Notes: generated from the sequence alone by a model not told the origin. A DNA stretch of 64,000 bases from DASTCZ01 sp963704455 (GCA_963704455.1 OY969905.1:3596001-3660000); one strand, 5' to 3'; counted from the stretch's first letter, positions 37,688-47,202 are shown. Made by a program: numbers and translations.

Positions 37688-38839
37688 TCAAGCACCTTCG
37701 CCGCGTGAAAACAGCCGCCCGAATTGCTCCGCATCGAGCAGCGGCACGGAAAATAACTTTGCATTCTTGCGCACATGCTCCGCGTGGCTCATCCCCACAA
37801 GCGCCGTGGACATCCCCGGCACAGATCTCGCGAATTGCAGCCCCCGCTCCGCGTCATTTTCCAATCCGATTGCCTTCGCCACGAATTCCGGCAGCTTCCG
37901 CGCCATGCGCCCTTGTAACAACGCCGCGCTTCCGATGAGCTGAATGCCCATCGCACCCGCCGCTTCCACCATCGTCACCGGTTTATCTTCGAGGTCCTGG
38001 TTTGGCAGCGTCAGAGCTTCGGTCATCGCCAGATTCACCGGCAACTGCACGAATCGAAAATGGTGCGCGTCGCCGGCGATCTCGCGCGCCAGCGCTTCGA
38101 CCGCCGCAAGTGAAATGTGCTCACCGGATTCCGGCGGCACGCGGAACCCATTCCACGTCGCCATGCCGTAAGCGCAAATCTTTCCCGCCAGCACCTTTGA
38201 TTCCCCCCACATAAACGCCGCGCCCAAGCGCGCAAGAAAATCGCCGCGCGAAATCTCGGCAAGCTGAGTCTCGGGGTTGTGCAGATAAAAAACGTCAACG
38301 CATTCCACGCCCATGTTGCGCAGGCTCCGCTCGAGCTGGTCCGAAAGGTAGCGCGGCGCCATCGCGTGGCAACCCGCGGCAATCTCATCGGTCTTCAGAA
38401 TTCCGCTCGCGATGAACTCGCTTTGAAAATACGCGCCCGCGTCCGCGGGCATTGTGCCGTCGGGTGTAAGGAAGCCCGCCTTCGTACACAGCAATACTTC
38501 CTCGCGCGCGTAACCGCGCCGCCCGAGTTCCGCAAGCGCCGCGCCGATGCTGCGTTCGCTGCGCTGCAAGCGGTAGTTGATCGCCGAATCCACCACGTTA
38601 AATCCGGCTTCCACTGCCGCGATCACCGCCTCCGTGTACGCGCGGTCGGTCGCCTCATCGGCATTGCCGAGATAGGTCCCAATCCCAAGCGTGGAGACGG
38701 CCAGTTGTTGCGATTGCTGCTGGCGTTCGCTCTTCTGCGCGGCGGGGTCCGTGATCATTCGGAAATGTGTTTCGTGCGTGCGCCGCGCAAATCGCTGGGC
38801 ATAGCGCTGCGTTCCTTCAGAAGTGGCGTGCTTGTTCAT
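37688..38839 (-). CDS. Aldo/keto reductase
   Basis: About 383 residues from the ATG at 38839. It is a TIM-barrel AKR with LGIGTYLGNADEATD, VVDSAINYRLQRSERSIG (Asp and catalytic Tyr), and VDVFYLHNPE. The NADPH-binding end reads VPGMSTALVGMSHAEHV. The barrel is preceded by about 45 residues of unusual polar sequence. It differs from the second AKR in this window (54982-55974). Substrate unknown. It lies downstream of the UvrC-like gene on the same strand. Confidence 0.85.
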   Translation of the reverse strand: MNKHATSEGTQRYAQRFARRTHETHFRMITDPAAQKSERQQQSQQLAVSTLGIGTYLGNADEATDRAYTEAVIAAVEAGFNVVDSAINYRLQRSERSIGAALAELGRRGYAREEVLLCTKAGFLTPDGTMPADAGAYFQSEFIASGILKTDEIAAGCHAMAPRYLSDQLERSLRNMGVECVDVFYLHNPETQLAEISRGDFLARLGAAFMWGESKVLAGKICAYGMATWNGFRVPPESGEHISLAAVEALAREIAGDAHHFRFVQLPVNLAMTEALTLPNQDLEDKPVTMVEAAGAMGIQLIGSAALLQGRMARKLPEFVAKAIGLENDAERGLQFARSVPGMSTALVGMSHAEHVRKNAKLFSVPLLDAEQFGRLFSRGEGA

Positions 38840-38913
38840 GTTCAGGAGTTCCTTGTTTGTCACGGAAGTATAGCAGCGTTTGTTCGCGCGCTCTTCGGCG
38901 CACTCAATTCCAA

Positions 38914-40122
38914 TCAAGATTTATTTGTCGAGCCGCCGGCTTTTTTTGTCGAGCCCCCGGCCTTCAGCTTGGAGGCATTCATCTCCGGCGCCAGCAACCG
39001 CGCGCACGCTCGCACCATCCGTCGCAGCGGCCAATCTTTCTCTCTGTAAAAAATCTCTCCCTCACGCGGCTTCGAGTAAAACCACCGCGCCAGCATCGAA
39101 AGGTGATCCGCCAGCGGCTCGCCAGGATCCGCCGCCGCAGGCCCGCTCAAGCGCTCGCGAAGAATTTCTTCCGCCGAGCGCGGCTCCGCCGTTTGCCCGA
39201 AGCGCAGCAGAAATGGTTCCGCAATTCGCGCGCGTCGCACAATGAATACTGCAATCGCCTCCGCCTCCGTCGCCCGCTGCATAATCACCGCATCCAGCTG
39301 CTCGACGGGCCGCGCCAGCTCCGGCAATCCGCGCAGCACTTCGCTCACCTTGTCCAGCCGTTTGTGCACGGCCGCGGCCTTTTCAAAATCCGTCGCTTCG
39401 CTCGCCGCTTCGCGTTCCCGCTCCAGTTCCGCTTCCAACGATCCGCCGCTCGTGGACAGAAAATCCACTACGCGGGTTGTCTCGCTCGCATATTCTTCCT
39501 GTGTGCACCCGGCAAAGCACGGCGCAAGGCACATTTTCATTTCCGAATAGATGCAGCCAGGAAACGTCGGATCGCGGCGAATTTTGATCTGGCACCTGCG
39601 AATTTTGTAAAGGTTGAGGAATTCCGAAGCAAACGCATCCGCCGAGCGCCGCGATGGGAATGGACCAAAATAATATCCGCCCGTTGGCCGTCCCGCTTCG
39701 TCCGCGCGAATCCGCCGAGTCACATAGCAGCGCGGATACGCATTCGCGAGGTTCACTTTCAGCAGTGCAGGCCAGCGCATCCGCAGTCGCGCGTGATATC
39801 CGCGCGGGTCTGCGCGCCGCGCGTGTTGCCACAGCACAAAGCTTTGCTCGAATGGAGAGCCCGTCAACCGGTAACGCACGCCGCTTGCGAATTGCCGCAA
39901 ATCGAGCCGCCGCGCAGCAGTAGGATCTTGCGCAAGATCGCGTTCGCCAAGCAGCCGCATCAATCGCGCCCGCAGATCCGCCGTACGTATTAAATACGGA
40001 CGCGCGTTCGCCATTTGCGCGCGCGGCTCGATTCGCACCACCGCGGGCGCCGCGGGCAGCGCCGCAAAAAACTCCTTATCGCGCGCCGGATCAAACGCCG
40101 CGCCGCAATCCAGCTCCATCAT
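38914..40122 (-). CDS. UvrC N-terminal-like protein, probably non-catalytic
   Basis: A 402-residue protein collinear with the N-terminal half of UvrC: a GIY-YIG-like domain (residues 20-125), a Cys cluster (CIYSEMKMCLAPCFAGC), and a UvrB-binding UVR motif (EATDFEKAAAVHKRLDKV). The GIY-YIG residues are altered: GVY is AVV, YIGK is YLIR, and the catalytic Glu of the ILEANLIK helix is Trp (FVLWQHAR). The RNase-H and helix-hairpin-helix domains of UvrC are absent. It ends in a short repeat KAGGSTKKAGGST. It may be a UvrB- or DNA-associated regulatory paralogue; it is not expected to incise DNA on its own. Confidence 0.75.
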   Translation of the reverse strand: MMELDCGAAFDPARDKEFFAALPAAPAVVRIEPRAQMANARPYLIRTADLRARLMRLLGERDLAQDPTAARRLDLRQFASGVRYRLTGSPFEQSFVLWQHARRADPRGYHARLRMRWPALLKVNLANAYPRCYVTRRIRADEAGRPTGGYYFGPFPSRRSADAFASEFLNLYKIRRCQIKIRRDPTFPGCIYSEMKMCLAPCFAGCTQEEYASETTRVVDFLSTSGGSLEAELEREREAASEATDFEKAAAVHKRLDKVSEVLRGLPELARPVEQLDAVIMQRATEAEAIAVFIVRRARIAEPFLLRFGQTAEPRSAEEILRERLSGPAAADPGEPLADHLSMLARWFYSKPREGEIFYREKDWPLRRMVRACARLLAPEMNASKLKAGGSTKKAGGSTNKS

Positions 40123-40168
40123 GTTGTAAAGGATACACCGCCGGGCGGCGGCGTGAAGTGGACCAAAA

Positions 40169-41314
40169 TTAATACGACTTCAGCACCCACGCGGCAATCA
40201 CCAATCGCTGGATTTCGCTCGTACCCTCGTAAATCTCCGTGATGCGCGCGTCGCGGTACATCCGCTCGACGGGATACTCGCGGCTGTAGCCGTAGCCGCC
40301 GTGGATTTGAATCGCCTTGTGCGTCACGCGCGTGGACATTTCGCTGGCGAACAGCTTTGCCGTCGCCGCCTCCATCGAGTAACGCGCGCCCGTATCCTGC
40401 TTCCACGCCGCCTTGCGGATCAGCAGCCGCGCCGCATCAATCTCTGTCGCCATGTCCGCCAGCATGAATTGAATTGCTTGAAATTGAGAGATGGGGTGTC
40501 CGAATGCCATGCGCTCCTGCGAATATTTTAGCGCCGCCTCAAACGCGCCCTGCGCAATCCCGCACGCCTGCGCCGCGATTCCAATTCGCCCGCCATCGAG
40601 CGTCGAAAGCGCGACCTTGTATCCCTCGCCTTCGTTCCCGATGCGGTTCGCTACAGGCACGGCGCAATCCGAAAACGAAAGCTCCACACACGCCGTCGCG
40701 TTGATGCCAAGTTTCTTTTCTTCTTTTCCGACCGCAAACCCCGGCGTCCCTTTTTCCACGATCAGCGCCGTAATCCCTTTTTCGCCCTTCGATGGTTCGG
40801 TGTTCACATAGACGATTGCCGCGTCGGCTGCGCCGCCATTCGTAATCCACGCCTTCGTGCCGTTCAAAATATAATTGTCGCCCTTGAGTACGGCCTTGGT
40901 TTGGAGTGCCGCGGCATTCGATCCCGCCTGCGGCTCTGTCAGCGCGTAGCAGCCGATTTTTTCGCCACGCAGATATGGCGCGAGAAATTTCTTCTTTTGT
41001 TCCTCCGTACCGAACCTGTAGACCGGATCGCAGTAAAGCGAATTTTGCACCGAAAGAATCACGCCTGTCGAAGCGCACACGCGCGAAATCTCTTCAATCA
41101 CAATCGAATACGCCACGTGATCGAACCCCGCGCCGCCATATTCTTCGGGAAACGCCACGCCGGTAAGCCCCAGCTCCGCCGCTTTGCGAAATGTCTCGCG
41201 CGGGAAGTGGCCGGTTTCGTCCAGCTCTCGCGCCAGCGGCTTCACTTCCGAATTCGCAAACTCGCGCACCGTTTGCTGCAACAGCCGTTGTTCTTCGTTC
41301 AGTTCCAGATCCAC
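40169..41314 (-). CDS. Acyl-CoA dehydrogenase (short-chain/butyryl type)
   Basis: A 381-residue flavoprotein with the full ACAD layout. Motifs seen are YALTEPQAGSNAA, GTKAWITNGGAAD, and the C-terminal ITEIYEGTSEIQRLVIA carrying the catalytic Glu. It oxidises acyl-CoA to 2-enoyl-CoA with FAD and passes electrons to ETF. Chain-length preference cannot be read from sequence alone. No other beta-oxidation gene is adjacent. Confidence 0.92.
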   Translation of the reverse strand: MDLELNEEQRLLQQTVREFANSEVKPLARELDETGHFPRETFRKAAELGLTGVAFPEEYGGAGFDHVAYSIVIEEISRVCASTGVILSVQNSLYCDPVYRFGTEEQKKKFLAPYLRGEKIGCYALTEPQAGSNAAALQTKAVLKGDNYILNGTKAWITNGGAADAAIVYVNTEPSKGEKGITALIVEKGTPGFAVGKEEKKLGINATACVELSFSDCAVPVANRIGNEGEGYKVALSTLDGGRIGIAAQACGIAQGAFEAALKYSQERMAFGHPISQFQAIQFMLADMATEIDAARLLIRKAAWKQDTGARYSMEAATAKLFASEMSTRVTHKAIQIHGGYGYSREYPVERMYRDARITEIYEGTSEIQRLVIAAWVLKSY

Positions 41315-41581
41315 TGGTTCTCCCTCACGTCGCTTCTAACGTTTTTCCTTACCCGCCACCATCGCTCATCTTGCGCGTTTCCAAATTGCCGCGTGGTTCG
41401 AGCATTCTACAGTGTGCCAATCACTCTGTCAGCCGATGACCTTTGCAAAATACAACCAACAGCACAAGCCGTTCGTCAAACTAAACTGAAGGTGCGGCAC
41501 ACGCAGAAGATGCGCCGCAGGGGACTCGGCTGCCGCGCCCTCCCTCTTCTCAGGTCGCCGAGCGAGGTATAATCTCTGGCC

Positions 41582-43288
41582 ATGTCTGTCCGAGTCATTT
41601 TCGCGCCAGATTCCCTGGAGGATTCTCTCCAGCAGGATTCTGCCGCCACGCGCTTAAGCGTTCATTGGCAACGCGGCGCCGCCCGCCGAATGTGGGAGAA
41701 CGTCGACTCGTTGCTTCGCGGCCCCCGCGCTCCAAAGGAGTTTGAGGAGGGCCGAAATTTCCGCGGCTGCTACTTGAAGGCCCGCGCGCCTCGCCGTTCC
41801 ATTTTTACTTCGTTTTTATGGCATGCGATTGTGGCTGCATTGCTCATCCAGTTTGGCGCCTTTCTATGGACGCCAACCCACGTGGCGGCAATGCCCGATT
41901 TCGAGTTGACCTGGTCCGGGCCCGTGAAAGACTTGCCCCTCCTTGCCCCCAGAGGCCCGGGGAAAAAGGTGAGCCCTCCCGGTGATCCTGCGAAGCCAGT
42001 TCCCCCAAAAGGGGCAGATGCATTCCACCCGCGCCAAACAATCATCTCCGCGCCGAGGCTGCCGACGCATCCGCGCCAAACTCTCATTCAGCCAGACATG
42101 CCTCCAGAGGCGCCGAAAATTCTGCCGCCGCTGCCCAACATGGTTGTCTGGCAACCGGACGAGCCCGCGCGCCCCAAGCTGCAGATCTCCGCGGAAGAGT
42201 TCGCCAAGATGCATCCGAATCAGCCGATTCCGCGGCAGAACAGAGAAGTCGCCGTTCCTGAGCTCCCGAATCAGGAGCGGAACCCCGCGGACGTAAATAT
42301 CTCCGCGCTTCCCGATCCCGCGCGTCCGGCATTGCGAATTAATTCCGGCTCATCAACCATCAATGCCCCGAAACCAGTGCCGACGGCCGCGTCCTCAATT
42401 GATCCTCCGCCGGACGTTGCGCCCACCGGCGGCAATCAGCGCGTCATCGCAATTTCCGCGATGCCCGCGCCCGTGCCGCCCCCGGCGCAGATGCCCGCGG
42501 GAAATCTTTCTTCGCGCGTCACGATCTCTCCTGATGGGCCGCAGCCCGGCGTGCCCGGCGGTTCTGCAAATGGCGCTGCGGGCAACGGCGGCGCAGGCGG
42601 CAATTCCACCAGCCCCGGCGGCAACGGCAACACAACCGGCGGTGGCAAAGGGACCGCGTCCGGCGTCAGCATCACGGGCGGCGATCAGCGAAACCCTTCC
42701 AGCACGTCGGGTCTCGGTGGCTCGCCATATTCCCGGAACAGGCTTCCATCACTACACATCACGCCGGGCATGACCGCAAAGCCAACGTCCGCCGGCGCAG
42801 ACGCGCCTGCTTCCAAGCCCGCCGATGCTTCTGTCAGCGGACGCATTCATCCCGGCGACCCGCCCGAGCGCATCTTCGGCGAGCGCGCGTTCTACACAAT
42901 GCACATAAACTCGCCGAATATTTCCAGCAAGATGGGAAGTTGGGAGTTGAAGTTCGCCGAGCTCGATGACGCCGGCAGTACAGCCGCGGATTCGCGCCGC
43001 ATAGATGGCAAGCTTTCGGGCCCCGTCCCAACGCACAAAGTGGACCCGCGATACCCGCCCGCTCTTATTCAAGAGCATGTGCAGGGTGATGTCGTGCTCT
43101 ATGCCATCATCCGCGAGAATGGCTCCGTGGACAGCGTTCAAGTCTTGCGCCCGCTCGACCCGGTCCTCGATCAGAATGCGATGGAAGCCTTTGCCGCATG
43201 GAAATTTCAGCCCGGCTCGCGCAATGGCGTGCCCGTCGCGCTCGAAGCCGTCGTCCACATTCCATTCCGCATCTCGCGCCCCGACTAA
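41582..43288 (+). CDS. TonB family energy transducer
   Basis: A 568-residue protein with a cytoplasmic N-terminus of about 75 residues, one membrane helix (FLWHAIVAALLIQFGAFLW), and a long proline-rich periplasmic spacer (about 100-400) with a Gly/Asn/Ser-rich stretch. The C-terminal TonB domain has VDPRYPPALIQEHVQGDVVL and AFAAWKFQPGSRNGVPV. It is much longer than classical TonB (about 240 residues). It should couple the inner-membrane proton gradient to an outer-membrane receptor; ExbB/ExbD are not in the window. The unusually long cytoplasmic part before the helix is atypical. Confidence 0.88.
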   Translation: MSVRVIFAPDSLEDSLQQDSAATRLSVHWQRGAARRMWENVDSLLRGPRAPKEFEEGRNFRGCYLKARAPRRSIFTSFLWHAIVAALLIQFGAFLWTPTHVAAMPDFELTWSGPVKDLPLLAPRGPGKKVSPPGDPAKPVPPKGADAFHPRQTIISAPRLPTHPRQTLIQPDMPPEAPKILPPLPNMVVWQPDEPARPKLQISAEEFAKMHPNQPIPRQNREVAVPELPNQERNPADVNISALPDPARPALRINSGSSTINAPKPVPTAASSIDPPPDVAPTGGNQRVIAISAMPAPVPPPAQMPAGNLSSRVTISPDGPQPGVPGGSANGAAGNGGAGGNSTSPGGNGNTTGGGKGTASGVSITGGDQRNPSSTSGLGGSPYSRNRLPSLHITPGMTAKPTSAGADAPASKPADASVSGRIHPGDPPERIFGERAFYTMHINSPNISSKMGSWELKFAELDDAGSTAADSRRIDGKLSGPVPTHKVDPRYPPALIQEHVQGDVVLYAIIRENGSVDSVQVLRPLDPVLDQNAMEAFAAWKFQPGSRNGVPVALEAVVHIPFRISRPD

Positions 43289-43384
43289 ATACAATTCCTC
43301 CGGTTCGCGCAATCCACAGCCCCACAAACTTTCCACAGGCTCGCCAACTTGCGCCCAACGGATTCAGCGCCTATCCTTACTTTC

Positions 43385-44413
43385 ATGGCGCAACCTGATT
43401 GCCCGAAATGCGGCGGCACCGGCTATAAAATTGTTGAAGGCGGCATCGAGCTTTCCCCCGCCGTCGCCGGCATTCCGGAGCTGGCCGCTCGCGCCGCTGC
43501 CGCAAATGGCGAGCGGACGTTCGTATTAGCGAAGGATGCAAAACCCGGCGGGGCGCAGGGCGCGCCGCGCGTCGCCGTCCTTTGCGATTGCGCCGAAGCC
43601 GAGCGTGCTTCTCGCGCGCTCCAACGCGCACGTATCCCCGTGCGTTACGAACATTGCGACCTTGAGAATTTCGAGACCGACGTTTACGAGGGCGTGTCCG
43701 ATGCACCTGCCTTCAAGCGCAGCCTCTCGCAGGCGAAGCTCGTCGTCGAAGGCTTTGCGCGCGATTACCCGCTTACGCTCGATGCCGGGCTGCTCCTCAT
43801 CGGCCCGTGCGGAGTCGGCAAGACGCATCTTGGTGTCGCTGTGCTCAAGCAGCTCGTGCGCCGCGGACATGAAGCCCTTTTTTATGACTATCGCGAACTC
43901 CTGAAGGAAATTCAGAATAGTTACAATCCCGAAAACCCAATCACGGAATCGCGCCTGCTCGAACCCGTGCTTAGCGCTGAAGTGCTGATGCTCGATGACC
44001 TCGGCTCGAGCAAGCCATCCAACTGGGCGCTCGAGATGATCGGCCACATCCTTACCACGCGTTACAACGAAAAGCGCGTTACGCTTCTCACCTCGAATTA
44101 TCTCGACGGACCCGAATCCTCCTATGCAGAAGACTCCCGCGATGCCGCAGCAGCTTCGCAGGACACCTCCGTTTCCCCGAGCGCCGAAGGCGGCCCGGAC
44201 GATTCGTTTGCGGCGCGCCGCGCTGGGCGCGCGCCTCGCAAGGCCGTCAAGCTGCCGAGCGGCGAATCCGTCCGCGTTGCGCACGAAGATACGCTCGGCG
44301 AACGCATCGGCCAGCGGATCCGCTCGCGTCTCTACGAAATGTGCCGCACCGTGGAGATTCACGCGCCCGATTTCCGCCGCGAGGTCCGCAAGGCCTCCGG
44401 CCTGCGCCACTAG
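43385..44413 (+). CDS. DnaC/DnaI-like AAA+ helicase loader
   Basis: A 342-residue protein. The N-terminus has a possible zinc ribbon (CPKCGGTGY at residues 5-13; CDCAEAERA near 78). An AAA+ domain of the DnaC/IstB type follows, with Walker A GPCGVGKTHL, Walker B VLMLDDLGSS and the sensor-I region VTLLTSNYLDG. A low-complexity insert of about 60 residues interrupts the AAA+ domain after sensor I. It probably loads the replicative helicase DnaB. The upstream gene is TonB with 96 bases between. Confidence 0.83.
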   Translation: MAQPDCPKCGGTGYKIVEGGIELSPAVAGIPELAARAAAANGERTFVLAKDAKPGGAQGAPRVAVLCDCAEAERASRALQRARIPVRYEHCDLENFETDVYEGVSDAPAFKRSLSQAKLVVEGFARDYPLTLDAGLLLIGPCGVGKTHLGVAVLKQLVRRGHEALFYDYRELLKEIQNSYNPENPITESRLLEPVLSAEVLMLDDLGSSKPSNWALEMIGHILTTRYNEKRVTLLTSNYLDGPESSYAEDSRDAAAASQDTSVSPSAEGGPDDSFAARRAGRAPRKAVKLPSGESVRVAHEDTLGERIGQRIRSRLYEMCRTVEIHAPDFRREVRKASGLRH

Positions 44414-44507
44414 CGCCGTAAAACCACCAGTCATTCCAGGCCGGCTGCGGTTGAAATTATTCCGTGCCTTCGGCCGTAACTAATGATAGAGGTGGAATCC
44501 AATATCA

Positions 44508-45947
44508 ATGTCACACGATTCTCTTAAGAAATGCCGTTTCACGGCGGCGATCTTGTCTGCCCTTGCCCTGATGGTCTCGCCCTTCATTCTCCACGCTGCG
44601 GGAGCTGACGCCACGATTTTTCGACAGCCAGCCGCCTCTCCGGGCATTGCCGGAATATGGCTCGGCACGATTGATGCTGGTGCTCTTAAGCTTCGCGTCC
44701 AGTTTCACATCACAAGTGGCTCGACAGGTCTTTCCGCGACGATGGATAGCCTCGATCAAGGAGAGAAGGGCATCGCAGTGACTTCTGTGACCCTCAACGG
44801 TCCCAATCTCCACATGGAAGTTGCATCGGCCGCAGCCAAGTACGAAGGCAAGCTGGACGAGTCGGGCGCGACAATTTCCGGAACATGGTCGCAAGGAGGT
44901 GTGAGTTATCCGCTTGTCCTCCGCCGCACGACAGAGGATGCCCCACCACTCCGCCGCCCGCAGACGCCGCAAAAGCCGTATCCCTACCATGAAGAGGACG
45001 TCACCTATTCAAACGCCGCCGCCGGAATTACGCTCGCGGCCACACTTACGATTCCGCAAGGGAAGGGCCCGTTTCCCGCGGTCCTTCTTATCTGCGGCTC
45101 GGGACCCCACGACCGTGACGAAACTATTTTCGAGCACCACCCATTTCTTGTCCTCGCGGACTATCTGACACGCAAAGGCTTTGCTGTTCTCCGGGCCGAC
45201 AAGCGCGGCACCGCCAAATCAGGCGGCAACTACGCCACTGCGACAACGGCCGACTTCGCCACCGACGCGGCAGCCGGTGTCGCGTACCTTCGCACGCGGC
45301 CAGAAGTGAACCACAACAAGATCGGCTTGCTGGGCCACAGCGAGGGCGGCGCCATCGCTCCGATGGTTGCGGCCCACGATCCCGGAGTCGCGTTCATCGT
45401 ATTGATGGCGGGGCCGGGCGTTCCCGGCGATCAGATCCTCGTCGCGCAGCGCTCGCTGATCGAAGCAGCGCAAGGCGCTCCGCAAGACTACGTCGAGAAG
45501 GACGCCGCCGTGCATCGCTTGCTTTATGCGGCGATCGAGTCGGAGAAAGACAAGGACAGCGCCACGGCCGAGAAAGACATGGTAGAGAAGTTCACCGGGC
45601 AGATTCCCGATGCTGAGTTGAAGGCAGAAGCCAAGCAACTTAGCTCACCGTGGATGCGCTACTTCCTCGCCTATGATCCCGCCACATCATTACGGCAAGT
45701 GAAGTGCCCCGTGCTGGCAATTAATGGCAGCAAGGATCTTCAGGTTCCGCCGGAGATCGATCTCGCTGCGATTCGCAAAGCACTTGAAGCCGCAGGCAAC
45801 AAGCGCTTCGAGATTGATGAGCTGGATGGTCTGAACCATCTTTTTCAAATGGCGAAGACCGGCGCGCCGAACGAATACGCACAGATTGAGGAAACCATCG
45901 ATCCCGTCGCGCTCGATAAGATTGGCTCGTGGCTCCTGAAACAGTAG
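44508..45947 (+). CDS. Exported alpha/beta hydrolase with N-terminal beta domain
   Basis: A 479-residue protein with a signal peptide (FTAAILSALALMVSPFILHAAG). An N-terminal beta-rich domain (about 45-145; GIWLGTIDAGALKLRVQFHI to GTWSQGGVSYPLVLRR) is followed by an alpha/beta hydrolase domain with nucleophile elbow GHSEGG, acid in NGSKDLQVPP, and histidine in GLNHLFQ. It probably is a periplasmic esterase or peptidase. The gene downstream (46028) encodes a free-standing homologue of the N-terminal domain. Confidence 0.87.
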   Translation: MSHDSLKKCRFTAAILSALALMVSPFILHAAGADATIFRQPAASPGIAGIWLGTIDAGALKLRVQFHITSGSTGLSATMDSLDQGEKGIAVTSVTLNGPNLHMEVASAAAKYEGKLDESGATISGTWSQGGVSYPLVLRRTTEDAPPLRRPQTPQKPYPYHEEDVTYSNAAAGITLAATLTIPQGKGPFPAVLLICGSGPHDRDETIFEHHPFLVLADYLTRKGFAVLRADKRGTAKSGGNYATATTADFATDAAAGVAYLRTRPEVNHNKIGLLGHSEGGAIAPMVAAHDPGVAFIVLMAGPGVPGDQILVAQRSLIEAAQGAPQDYVEKDAAVHRLLYAAIESEKDKDSATAEKDMVEKFTGQIPDAELKAEAKQLSSPWMRYFLAYDPATSLRQVKCPVLAINGSKDLQVPPEIDLAAIRKALEAAGNKRFEIDELDGLNHLFQMAKTGAPNEYAQIEETIDPVALDKIGSWLLKQ

Positions 45948-46027
45948 GGGACGCGACCAAAACGTCTCTCCACGGGTGATACTTTTCCCCCGCTTCGGCG
46001 TAATAAAGGACATAGGGGGAATCGACC

Positions 46028-46471
46028 ATGTCCATGCCAAGATCTCGCAAACTCGGTTTCAGCAACCTCCATTTTGCAGTCGCACTTTTTTTCGCGTTTG
46101 CAATCGCAGTCGCGCCTGCTTTCCTGAGCGCAGCGCCAGCCTTAACCACTGCTCCAGCTGACGGGCCGGTCGTCATCGGCAATTGGGAGGGGACGCTCTC
46201 GGCCGGAGGCGCCTCGCTTCGTCTCGTGGTCCACTTAACGCAAGGCAAAGACGGCGCCCTTGCCGGCACGATGGACAGTCTCGACCAGGAGGGCGCAAAC
46301 GGTTTGCCGCTCTCCAACATTTCCTACAAGGAGCAGAAACTGCATTTCGAGCTCGCCATAGAACCTCCCGGCGCATTCGACGGTTCCTACGACAAGGACA
46401 AGAATGAAATCTCCGGCCACTGGCAGCAGGGCGGCCAGGACTTAATGCTCCTTCTCAAGCGCGCCAAGTAA
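46028..46471 (+). CDS. Exported stand-alone homologue of the hydrolase N-terminal domain
   Basis: A 147-residue protein with a signal peptide (FAVALFFAFAIAVAPAFLSA). Its mature part aligns over its length with residues 45-145 of the preceding hydrolase: GNWEGTL vs GIWLGTI, TMDSLDQ in both, and ISGHWQQGGQDLMLLLKR vs ISGTWSQGGVSYPLVLRR. The function of the domain is unknown; a ligand- or lipid-binding beta-barrel is possible. It has GGGGGA upstream of the ATG and lies 80 bases after the hydrolase. Confidence 0.75.
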   Translation: MSMPRSRKLGFSNLHFAVALFFAFAIAVAPAFLSAAPALTTAPADGPVVIGNWEGTLSAGGASLRLVVHLTQGKDGALAGTMDSLDQEGANGLPLSNISYKEQKLHFELAIEPPGAFDGSYDKDKNEISGHWQQGGQDLMLLLKRAK

Positions 46472-46524
46472 ATAATTTTCTCAGCGGCCCCGGCGTTCAC
46501 TGGTGACGCATTCGCCGGTGGCCG

Positions 46525-47202
46525 TTAACCTCGCATCTTGCGGTAATACGCACAATCACTCGATACCGGGCACTCGTCGCACTTTGGGCGCGCCAATTTG
46601 CAGAGCGTTTTGCCGTGCTGCTTGATGAGCAGATAGGCGCGCATGCGCGCGGCATGGGTTTCGGGGATCTCCGCTGCAATCACGTCCTGCGCGGTGCGGT
46701 AATTTGCTGCATAGTTTTTTCTTTCGAGTCCGTAGCCCAGCCGCAAGAGCACATGGACGGAAGTTGCCGGCACGGCGGCGACCGGCGCCACTCCCGCGTA
46801 GAGCAGAACCTTTTCCGCGAAGGAATCGCCGATGGTGGGGAATTTCTTGAGCGCCTTCTTTGCCTCCGCCGGCCCGCGCTTCATCACGGCGCGCAGGTCT
46901 CCGCCAAATTCGTCGAGCACCCTCGCAGCGATCTCTTTCATCCGCCGCGCGGCCAGCTCCGGCATCATCACACTTGCGCGCAACGCATCCGCCAATTTCG
47001 CGGGCGGCGCGGCAAGAATTTTTTCCGGCGAAAGGCCGATTGATTTTTTCAGCGACTGGAACCCTTTGTCGCAATTCACGTCGGATTGTGGATACCCCGC
47101 GTTGCGGTGGAGCACCATTTCGTAGGGATCGGTCGGCCCAAGACTCCCGGCGGGCTTGCCGTAGAACTTTTCGAGCCGGTCGAGGAGCTTGGTGAGTTTC
47201 AT
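46525..47202 (-). CDS. Endonuclease III-like HhH-GPD protein lacking catalytic residues
   Basis: A 225-residue protein with the HhH-GPD fold and a C-terminal 4Fe-4S cluster site (CKLARPKCDECPVSSDC: C-x6-C-x2-C-x5-C, as in endonuclease III). In the helix-hairpin-helix the LPGVGRKTA of Nth reads FPTIGDSFA, so the catalytic Lys is Ser. The catalytic Asp of VDTH is Pro (AVPATSVHV). Glycosylase activity as in Nth or MutY is therefore unlikely, while DNA binding is retained in principle. No operon partner. Confidence 0.8.
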   Translation of the reverse strand: MKLTKLLDRLEKFYGKPAGSLGPTDPYEMVLHRNAGYPQSDVNCDKGFQSLKKSIGLSPEKILAAPPAKLADALRASVMMPELAARRMKEIAARVLDEFGGDLRAVMKRGPAEAKKALKKFPTIGDSFAEKVLLYAGVAPVAAVPATSVHVLLRLGYGLERKNYAANYRTAQDVIAAEIPETHAARMRAYLLIKQHGKTLCKLARPKCDECPVSSDCAYYRKMRG

